This document shows positions 5,973-12,278 of a DNA stretch of 12,278 nt, piece by piece. Under the pieces are notes generated by a model, which saw only the letters and a program-made list of their open reading frames with translations, was not told the DNA's origin and did no database searches. Source of the DNA: Actinomycetota bacterium (lineage in GTDB: Bacteria; Actinomycetota; Thermoleophilia; Solirubrobacterales; Solirubrobacteraceae). Each line of letters begins with the position of its first letter. Within the stretch, counting starts at the first letter, position 1. The position numbers and the translations under genes were made by a program. The stretch spans positions 1 to 12,278 of the forward strand of contig VAYD01000039.1 of the NCBI GenBank assembly GCA_005883905.1, read 5' to 3'.

Positions 5973-6752
5973 TCAGGCCGTACCGAGCGTCACATCGGCG
6001 CGCTCCTCGGTGACGGCGCCGGTGAGCTCGAAGAGCCAGAACTCGCGCTGCATGACCGGCACGCTGACGTTGTAGACCGGCACGTCGCCGATCGCGCCGC
6101 GCAGGCGGCCGGCGTGCGCGTGGCCGTGCAGGACGAGATCGGGGCGGTGGCGGTCGATCGGCGGCGCGAGACGCTCGGAGCCCAGGAACGTGTGGATCCC
6201 CTCCGGCTCGCCCTCGAGCGTCGCCTGCACGGGCGAGTAGTGCAGGAGCACCACGCGGATCGCGCAGTGCGCGACCGCCTGCAGGCCGCGGTCGATCGCC
6301 TCGGCCTCGTGGGTCGTCTCGGCGTAGACCTCGCGCAGCAGCGGCTCGCCGAAGTCCGGCAGCGACGAGCCCGGGAAGCCGCCGACGAAGCCCTTCGTGC
6401 CGACGACGCCGACCGAGACGCCGTCGCAGCTCTGGACGCTGAAGGCGCGCTGCAGGACCTCAACCCCGCCGTCCTCGAGTACCCGCACGACCTCGTCGAC
6501 GCAGCCGTCGTGATGGTCGTGGTTGCCGAGCACGGCGAGCACCGGCGCGCCCGTCAGCGCCGCCGCCTCGACGACGATCGCCGCCTGCTCGGGGTGGCCG
6601 TGCGTCGTCAGGTCGCCCGCGAGCAGCACGAGATCGCAGCGCCCCTCGAGCCCGGCGAACGCCCGCAGCGCCTCGTCGCGGTTGTGCGGTCCGCAGTGCA
6701 CGTCGCCGGCCGCGGCGATGCGGACCGTTCCCTGCGCACCATTCGTCGACAC
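5973..6752 (-). CDS. Calcineurin-like metallophosphoesterase
   Basis: The 259-residue protein has the ordered metal-binding motifs of the family: GDVH (16-19), GDLTTHG (from 46), GNHDH (76-80), LLHYSP with His171, and HGHAHAG (209-215). These bind two divalent metals for phosphoester hydrolysis. There is no signal peptide or membrane helix, so it should be cytoplasmic. The substrate cannot be named: relatives act on nucleotides, cyclic nucleotides, phosphodiesters or phosphoproteins. The start is a GTG at 6752, in front of MSTNGAQG and the first strand VRIAAAGDVH; the ribosome binding site is weak. It is divergent from the nucleotidyltransferase-fold gene with about 32 bp between starts, so the two could share control. 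The tRNA lies immediately downstream. Confidence 0.92.
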   Translation of the reverse strand: MSTNGAQGTVRIAAAGDVHCGPHNRDEALRAFAGLEGRCDLVLLAGDLTTHGHPEQAAIVVEAAALTGAPVLAVLGNHDHHDGCVDEVVRVLEDGGVEVLQRAFSVQSCDGVSVGVVGTKGFVGGFPGSSLPDFGEPLLREVYAETTHEAEAIDRGLQAVAHCAIRVVLLHYSPVQATLEGEPEGIHTFLGSERLAPPIDRHRPDLVLHGHAHAGRLRGAIGDVPVYNVSVPVMQREFWLFELTGAVTEERADVTLGTA

Positions 6753-6784
6753 GCCGACCGACTACCCATATCGGCGCTCGGGTA

Positions 6785-7327
6785 GTGCCGAGCACGAACC
6801 ATGGCCGAGCTCGATCTGCCATCGAGATCCCGTTCCTGATCGGCGGGAGCCTCGCGAGCTGGGCGCGCGGCGGCCCAGCCACCACGCACGACCTCGACGT
6901 GATCGTCAAGCCTGAGGACGCCAGCCGCGCGCAGGAGGCGCTCGTCGGCGCCGGCATGCGCGCCGAGGACCCGCCGGAGCCCTGGCTGCTGAAGGTCTGG
7001 GACGGCGACGTCCTGATCGACCTCATCTTCGAGCCCGCCGGGCTGACGGTCGACGACCAGCTGCTCGCGCGCGCCGAGCTCGTCAACGCCGCCGCGATGG
7101 ACTTCAGGGTGATGGCGATCGAGGACGTGCTCTACACGAAGCTCAACGCGCTCAACGAGCACTACCTGGACTTCAGCTCGCTGCTGCAGATCTCGCGCGC
7201 CGTGCGCGAGCAGGTCGACTGGGAGCGGCTGCGCGAGCGCACCGCCGGCTCCCCCTACGCCACGGCGTTCTTCTGCCTGCTCGACGAGCTCGGGATCGTG
7301 GAGAGCCGCGCTACAGCCGCTGGCTGA
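6785..7327 (+). CDS. Nucleotidyltransferase-fold protein, N-terminus uncertain
   Basis: The 180-residue reading has the polymerase-beta-type nucleotidyltransferase signature: FLIGGSLASW (Gly-Gly-Ser at 20-22), HDLDVIV with Asp36 and Asp38, and a third acidic residue at Asp79 in VLIDLIF. The C-terminal half (IEDVLYTKLNAL, LDFSSLLQISRAV) matches the helical tail common in uncharacterised members such as AbiEii/DUF6036-like proteins. Such proteins may transfer nucleotides to RNA or protein, and some are toxins, but no antitoxin gene is visible here. The GTG at 6785 has no ribosome binding site and yields a poor N-terminus. An ATG at 6801, in another frame, begins MAELDL, which looks like the usual start of the lost first helix, so a small deletion near 6819 is possible. 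The 3' end overlaps the convergent acidic protein gene by 17 bp. Confidence 0.78.
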   Translation: MPSTNHGRARSAIEIPFLIGGSLASWARGGPATTHDLDVIVKPEDASRAQEALVGAGMRAEDPPEPWLLKVWDGDVLIDLIFEPAGLTVDDQLLARAELVNAAAMDFRVMAIEDVLYTKLNALNEHYLDFSSLLQISRAVREQVDWERLRERTAGSPYATAFFCLLDELGIVESRATAAG

Positions 7328-7664
7328 GCCAGCGCTCCACCTCGGGCGGCGGGTGGCCGTCGAACTCCGCCTCGGCGGCGCGGCGCAGCAGATCCTCAGG
7401 CTGGGCCTCGACCTGGTCGCGCTTGAAGCTCAGGTAGCCGGCGACGGCAGCCGCCATCTGCAGGGCGGGATCGTCGGGATCGATCGATCCGGCCGCCTCG
7501 GCGAACAGCTCGTCGGGCTGCTCGACGGCGGTCACGGGCTCGTCGCGGTCCTGGAAGCGATCGAGGAAGTCCGACAGCGCGTCGTCGCTGGCCTCGTGGT
7601 CCACGACGTCGACAGCCCGACGCGCCGCTTCCGACAGGGTCAGGGTCTCGGGCTCTGTGGGCAT
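7311..7664 (-). CDS. Small acidic hypothetical protein
   Basis: The 117-residue soluble protein is rich in Asp, Glu and Ala, with no signal peptide, cysteine or membrane helix. It appears largely helical: an early AARRAVDVVDHEASDDAL segment, then a FLDRF-type stretch, and a middle part AVAGYLSFKRDQ. The C-terminus is PPEVERWLSQRL. I do not recognise a characterised family. The ATG at 7664 is the first start and lies 16 bp after the stop of the lipoprotein gene, so the two are probably co-transcribed. The 3' end overlaps the convergent nucleotidyltransferase gene by 17 bp. The codon pattern is GC-rich in third positions, as in its neighbours, which supports real coding. Confidence 0.72.
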   Translation of the reverse strand: MPTEPETLTLSEAARRAVDVVDHEASDDALSDFLDRFQDRDEPVTAVEQPDELFAEAAGSIDPDDPALQMAAAVAGYLSFKRDQVEAQPEDLLRRAAEAEFDGHPPPEVERWLSQRL

Positions 7665-7680
7665 GCCCGAGACCTACCCG

Positions 7681-8661
7681 CTACGAGACCTTGGCGACCG
7701 CCTGCTTGAGCTCGTCGACGCTGAGCGCGCCCTCGAAGCGCTGCACGACCTTGCCGGTCCGGTCGATGACGAAGATCCACGGCTCGGTCTCCAGCCCGTA
7801 GGCGCCGAGCTGCGGGCGCAGCCCCTTGTTGGGGTTGTTGTCGTTGTAGATCTCGTTGTGGATGAAGGCGACGTCGCCCTTCGTCTGCGACTTGACCTGC
7901 TCGGCGACGTCGACCACCGGGCCGCACACACGGCTCTGGCACAGCTGCGGCGTGGCGAAGACCAGCACGACCGGCTTCTTGCCCAGGACGTCGTAGAGGT
8001 CGTCCTTGAGCATGTCCGTCGCGGGCGGCACGCGCGTGTCGATCGCCTTGGCGTTGCCGCCGACGTCGGTCAGCGTCTGCGTGTGCACGCGCGGCGCCTG
8101 CTGGCCGACCTGGACGGGCGTTCTGGTGAACTTCGCCCCGAGCGGCGCTGGGGTTGTCGAGACCAGGCGGCCATCGAGGCGCACGAGCGCGACCATGTTC
8201 GCCGGCTTGGTGCTGCGCAGCACCGGGTCGGCGGTGTAGAAGCCCTTGGTCGCCTGCAGGTCCGACTGGGCGGTCTGGCTGATGAACGCCGGCTTGAGCC
8301 CGAACGTCCGCGACGTCGCCGGGAACGGCCCGCGCAGGCCCGAACCGTCGGGCCGCAGTGTGTAGAGCGCGACCGAGGCGCCGAGCACGGGCTTGCCGTT
8401 CTTGTCGATCACGAGGAACGGCATCCGCGTCGGGCCCTTGGAGAGGGCGCCCGCGCCCGGGGCCAGCTGTGCCACCGCGGGGTAGCGCTGGCGAAGATCG
8501 GCGAGGGACATGCCCTTGGCCGCCGGGAACTGCTCCGGCTTCGCGGTGCTCGCGGAGGGCGTTGCGGACTGGGATGAGTTGGAGTCGCCGGAGCCCGAGC
8601 CGCAACCACCAAGGGCGGCAACGAGCAGCACTGCGACCGCCATGGCGGAGGGACGTCGCAT
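7681..8661 (-). CDS. Thioredoxin-like lipoprotein
   Basis: From the ATG at 8661 the protein is 326 residues. It begins MRRPSAMAVAVLLVAALGGC, a classic lipoprotein signal with lipobox LGGC and lipidated Cys20, followed by a Gly/Ser-rich linker. The central region (about 75-200) has beta-rich segments such as MPFLVIDKNGKPVLGASVALYT. The C-terminal domain (about 225-325) has a thioredoxin-like layout: a strand VVLVFATP, the pair Cys241-QSRV-Cys246, a long helix, then TEPWIFVID with the expected cis-proline position, and FEGALSVDEL. The Cys pair is CX4C rather than CXXC. It should sit on the outer face of the membrane and act in redox or copper/disulfide handling; this is inferred from fold only. 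A start 12 codons upstream (8697) is possible, but GGA lies near the 8661 start and it gives the better signal peptide. The acidic protein gene follows. Confidence 0.85.
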   Translation of the reverse strand: MRRPSAMAVAVLLVAALGGCGSGSGDSNSSQSATPSASTAKPEQFPAAKGMSLADLRQRYPAVAQLAPGAGALSKGPTRMPFLVIDKNGKPVLGASVALYTLRPDGSGLRGPFPATSRTFGLKPAFISQTAQSDLQATKGFYTADPVLRSTKPANMVALVRLDGRLVSTTPAPLGAKFTRTPVQVGQQAPRVHTQTLTDVGGNAKAIDTRVPPATDMLKDDLYDVLGKKPVVLVFATPQLCQSRVCGPVVDVAEQVKSQTKGDVAFIHNEIYNDNNPNKGLRPQLGAYGLETEPWIFVIDRTGKVVQRFEGALSVDELKQAVAKVS

Positions 8662-8703
8662 CGCGGTCCAAGGTAGCTGATCGGATTGCGACTTCATGCA
8701 GTT

Positions 8704-8738
8704 GACGAAAGAGCAAAGACACGGCTAACAAAGCCGTG
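8704..8738 (-). terminator. Intrinsic terminator of the 146-residue protein gene
   Basis: On the minus strand, CACGGCT-TTGTT-AGCCGTG forms a perfect 7-bp stem with a 5-base loop (8720-8738), followed by the T-rich run TCTTTGCTCTTTC. It lies 27 bp beyond the stop at 8765 and before the lipoprotein gene, separating the two same-strand genes. Confidence 0.75.
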
Positions 8739-8764
8739 CTTGTCGTGGGCGCAGCGGAGGGCTT

Positions 8765-9205
8765 CTAGACCCGCTCAGCTTCGCGATCGGGCGGCCGCCG
8801 ATCGCGCAGCCACCCGATCCCGACGCGCCGCGCCTCACGCGCGCGGCGCTCGCGGGCGAGCGCCTGGTGCTCCATGACGGCGCCACCGAGGTCGACGTGC
8901 TCATCGGCGAACAGGCTCGCTTCAAGATGCGCGATCAGCACCCCGATCTCGCGGTCGGTCGCGCGGCGAGCGTGCTTGCTGCCCGCGAAGCGGTCCCACG
9001 CGCGCGCGAACGAGATGAAGTTCGTGCGGCCGCCGTTGCGATGCGCCGCGAGCATCGGGCAGACGCCGCCGCGGCGGTCGGAGTAGGCGCCCACGATGAT
9101 CTCGTTGCCGCGCACACCGGCCAGCATCGCCTGCCGCGTCCGGACGGGCAGGCAATCGATCGCCAGGCGAAGCTCCTCGATGGGCGAACGGCGGCTGTGG
9201 CGCAT
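8765..9205 (-). CDS. Conserved actinobacterial hypothetical protein
   Basis: The 146-residue soluble protein begins MRHSRRSPIEELRLAIDCLP. Its dense central motif includes NEIIVGAYSDR, GGVCPMLAAHRNGGRT and FISFARAWDRFAG (about 34-75). A helix, DREIGVLIAHLEASL, follows, and the tail is Arg-rich. The central block is typical of a widespread but uncharacterised actinobacterial protein; from memory I cannot attach a function. The motif carries Cys19 and Cys49 plus His55. There is no signal peptide or membrane helix. The ATG at 9205 precedes the conserved MRHSRRSPIEE start, with only weak Shine-Dalgarno resemblance. It is divergent from the F420-dependent oxidoreductase across 72 bp and is followed by its own terminator. 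Confidence 0.8.
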   Translation of the reverse strand: MRHSRRSPIEELRLAIDCLPVRTRQAMLAGVRGNEIIVGAYSDRRGGVCPMLAAHRNGGRTNFISFARAWDRFAGSKHARRATDREIGVLIAHLEASLFADEHVDLGGAVMEHQALARERRAREARRVGIGWLRDRRPPDREAERV

Positions 9206-9277
9206 GGACTTCTGACAAGGTACCCCCTCGACAGGGTGTCATTCCACCGTTCTTTCGTCCGCTGAAAAGGATCCTGC
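9206..9277. promoter_or_regulatory. Divergent promoter region with imperfect dyad
   Basis: Seventy-two bases separate two divergent genes. They contain the imperfect inverted repeat ACCCCCT-cgac-AGGGTGT (9222-9239, one mismatch), flanked by TGACA (9212-9216) and TGTCA (9237-9241). AAAAGGA before 9278 is the ribosome binding site of the rightward gene. A regulator site is possible; no promoter elements can be fixed with confidence. Confidence 0.35.
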
Positions 9278-10298
<1,021 letters not shown>

Positions 10299-10302
<4 letters not shown>

Positions 10303-11549
10303 CGAGGTTCCTGTTAGGCGCGTTCGGCGACCCGGGGCACGCGTTCCCCGTCATCGCGCTGGGGCGCGAGCTGGTCCGCCGCGGCCACGAGGTCACGCTC
10401 GAGACGTGGCAGCGGTGGGAGGCCGCCGCCACCGCCGAGGGGATGGCGTTCGCGCCGGCGCCCGAGTACCACGTCTTCCCCACGCGCGAGCGGCCGCTGA
10501 AGCCCTACGAGGTCGTGGTGAAGGCGGCGGCCGTGTCGCGCGAGCTGGTGCGCTCGGTTTCGCCGGACGCCGTGGTCTCGGACATCCTCACGCTGGCTCC
10601 GGCGCTGGGCGCCGAGCTCGAGGGCGTGCCGATCGCGACCGTCGTGCCGCACGTGCACCCGGGGACGCCGCCGGGCTGGGCGCCGTACTCGATGGGCGCA
10701 CGGCTGCCGCGGACCGCTGCGGGGCGCGGGCTGTGGCGGCTGACCGACCCGGTCGTGCGCCGCGGGCTCGAGCAGGGTCGCGCCGAGCTCAACGAGACCC
10801 GGCGCCGGCTCGGGCTGGCCCCGCTCGGGCATGTGCACGGGGGGCTGTCGCGGCAGCTCTGTCTGATCGCGACGTTCCCGCAGCTCGAGTACCCGCGCGC
10901 GTGGGAACCCTGGGAGCACGTCGTCGGCCCGCTGTTCTGGGAGCAGCCGTACGGCGATGTCGAGTTGCCGCCGGGCGACGCGCCGCTCGTGCTGGTGGCG
11001 CCGTCGACCTCGCAGGACCCCGAGCAGCGGCTGCTGCGCGCCGCGATCGAAGGGCTCGCGTGCGAGGACGTTCGCGTGCTCGCCTCCACGAACAACCGGC
11101 CGCCCGCTGCGGGGTTCGACGTGCCGGCGAACACGCGGGTCGTCGACTGGGTCTCGTATGCGCGCACGATGCCGCGCTGCGACGTCGTCGTGTGCCACGG
11201 CGGCCACGGGACCGTGGCCCGCGCGCTGGCGTCGGGCGCCGTGGTCGTGGTCGTGCCCGCGGCCGGCGACATGAACGAGAACGCGGCGCGCGTCGACTGG
11301 GCCGGCGTCGGGGTGCGCCTGCCGCGGCGTTTGGCTACGCCGGGCGCCGTGCGGCTCGCCGTGCGGGCGGCGCTTGCCGATCCGCGGCTGCGCGCGCGGG
11401 CGCGCGAGCTGGCTGCGTGGTCCGCGGCGCACGACGGGGCGGCTCGGGCCGCGGAGCTCGTCGAGCGCTTCGCTCAGAACACGCGGCGCAGCACGGCTCC
11501 GACGCCGGCGGTGCCGACGTTGCCCGACGCGTCGCGGACGACCGCGTAG
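10299..11549 (+). CDS. MGT-type glycosyltransferase (GT1/UDPGT-like)
   Basis: The protein is about 416 residues with a GT-B fold. The N-terminus reads RFLLGAFGDPGHAFPVIALGRELVRRGHEV, the acceptor-side signature of actinobacterial MGT glycosyltransferases, followed by AEGMAFAPAPEYHVFPTRERPLKPYE. The C-terminal half carries the donor-binding signature CHGGHGTVARALASG (His300) and GDMNENAARVDWAGVG. It should transfer a sugar from an NDP donor to a lipid or small-molecule acceptor; the acceptor is unknown. The start is problematic: the fold begins at 10299, where the codon is ATA behind a strong GGAGGA. The only canonical in-frame start, GTG 10236, would overlap the previous gene by 67 bp. The last 25 or so residues are antisense to the Calx-beta gene (76-bp overlap) and look like a read-through tail. 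It is probably co-transcribed with the oxidoreductase. Confidence 0.88.
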
Positions 11550-12277
11550 CTGCGGATCGACACCTTGCCGGCGCGGCGCAGGAGCCGCAGCGTCGCGCTC
11601 GACAGCCGCGTCGTGATCACCGCAGTGCGACCGCCGGCGATGACGAACGTCGCCGCGCCGAGCTCGCGCTCGTGGCGCAGCCGGCGGACCTTCGAGCGGC
11701 GGTCCGCACGCGAGAACGTCGTCAGGGTTCCGCGGCACAGCGTCTCGGTCGCGGGGCACGTGATCGACACGACGATCGTTCCGCGCGAGGAGCGGGGCCT
11801 ACTGAGCCGCACATGGGGCGCGGTCGTGTCGCTCAGCGTCGCGGGCGTCGCGCTCGATCCGCTGGTCGGCAGCGGCACGACGGCGTCGTCGTCGGAGATC
11901 GTGGCCGTCCCGCTGAGGTCGTTGCCGCTCGATGCGACGCCCGACGGGTTCGACAGCTGCAGCCGGAACGTCTCGTCGCCTTCGTTGGTGGTGTCGTCAA
12001 TGATCGGGACCGACACGGTCTTCGCCGCGTCGGACCTCGCGAAGCTCAGCGTGCCCGACTGCCCCGTGTAGTCCGAGCCGGCCAGCGCGCTGCCGTCCGC
12101 GGTGGCGTAGTGGACGGTCACGGCGGCTGCGCCGTCGAGCGAGACCGTGAAGACGGCGGCGCCGTCCTTCTCCGTGACGTGCGGGTTCGACACGCTGATG
12201 TGCGGCTTGTCGTCGTTGACGATCGTCGCCTGACCGGTGCCGTCGGCGATCGTCCCGGCGCTGGGATTGCTCAGGAC
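11474..12277 (-). CDS. Secreted Calx-beta repeat protein, C-terminal part (5' end beyond window)
   Basis: The frame is open to the right edge, so only the last 267 residues are seen. The visible part begins with the end of one Calx-beta repeat (VLSNPSAGTIADGTGQATI, VNDD). A full repeat follows: VSNPHVTEKDGAAVFTVSL, VHYATADGSALAGSDYTG, GTLSFARSDAAKTVSVPI, DDTTNEGDETFRLQLSNPSG and ATISDDD. Calx-beta domains are extracellular calcium-binding beta sandwiches, usually in adhesins or surface proteins. After a Ser/Thr/Pro linker comes a C-terminal module with two cysteines (ITCPATETLCRGT). It contains Arg-rich strands such as GGRTAVITTRLSSATLRLLRRAGKV and a VVRDASGN motif, typical of Solirubrobacterales surface proteins. 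The stop at 11474 lies inside the convergent glycosyltransferase frame. Confidence 0.88.
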   Translation of the reverse strand, partial: VLSNPSAGTIADGTGQATIVNDDKPHISVSNPHVTEKDGAAVFTVSLDGAAAVTVHYATADGSALAGSDYTGQSGTLSFARSDAAKTVSVPIIDDTTNEGDETFRLQLSNPSGVASSGNDLSGTATISDDDAVVPLPTSGSSATPATLSDTTAPHVRLSRPRSSRGTIVVSITCPATETLCRGTLTTFSRADRRSKVRRLRHERELGAATFVIAGGRTAVITTRLSSATLRLLRRAGKVSIRSYAVVRDASGNVGTAGVGAVLRRVF

Positions 12278-12278
12278 G

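Noticed and set aside
5955..6785. Plus-strand open frame antisense to the metallophosphoesterase
   Set aside because: It is rich in Arg, Ala and Val with no motif, whereas the minus frame has all the metal-binding motifs.
6785..7664. Toxin-antitoxin pair formed by the nucleotidyltransferase and the acidic protein
   Set aside because: The genes converge rather than forming an operon, and the acidic protein is more plausibly co-transcribed with the lipoprotein upstream. It has no antitoxin motif.
10314..11759. Minus-strand open frame antisense to the glycosyltransferase
   Set aside because: The translation is Arg/Pro/His-rich low-complexity; the plus frame has clear GT-B signatures.

Overview
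The window is very GC-rich and densely coded, with genes on both strands. Translated proteins point to a high-GC actinobacterium of the class Thermoleophilia, order Solirubrobacterales (relatives of Conexibacter or Solirubrobacter). The clues are an F420-dependent luciferase-like oxidoreductase, an Arg/Leu-rich C-terminal module after a Calx-beta repeat, and several small conserved actinobacterial proteins. The placement is inferred from family recognition, with no database search. Nothing in the window is an obvious phage, transposon, CRISPR array or defence island.

Layout, left to right. Positions 1-2579 hold two paralogous secreted proteins of unknown function, both on the minus strand and the first cut by the window edge. 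They flank a plus-strand exported SGNH/GDSL hydrolase. Positions 2667-4856 are a minus-strand signalling operon, read in the order STAS-domain protein, PAS-PAS histidine kinase, single-domain response regulator. The kinase stop and regulator start overlap, and the regulator carries a one-base frameshift. Positions 4912-5852 hold a strong hairpin, a conserved two-helix membrane protein (minus), a 251-bp divergent intergenic region rich in inverted repeats, and a small secreted two-cysteine protein (plus). A tRNA with a CAT anticodon lies at 5875-5947 (minus).

Positions 5973-7327 carry a metallophosphoesterase (minus) and a divergent nucleotidyltransferase-fold protein (plus) whose N-terminus looks damaged. 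Positions 7311-8661 carry a thioredoxin-like lipoprotein followed by a small acidic protein (minus). A terminator at 8704-8738 ends the next minus-strand gene, a conserved 146-residue protein. Positions 9278-11549 are a plus-strand pair: a broken F420-dependent oxidoreductase, then an MGT-type glycosyltransferase with no ordinary start codon where one is expected. The right edge holds the C-terminal part of a secreted Calx-beta repeat protein (minus).

How it fits together: the clearest functional unit is the STAS/kinase/regulator operon, which looks like a cytoplasmic stress or redox/light sensing circuit that may feed partner switching. The oxidoreductase-glycosyltransferase pair may modify a lipid or small molecule. 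The most unusual feature is the number of lesions: a frameshifted regulator, an oxidoreductase missing about 19 bp, a glycosyltransferase with a split or non-canonical start, and a nucleotidyltransferase with a suspect N-terminus. These are either real decay or assembly errors and should be settled before any biology is built on them. I did not find a convincing new defence or mobile system.
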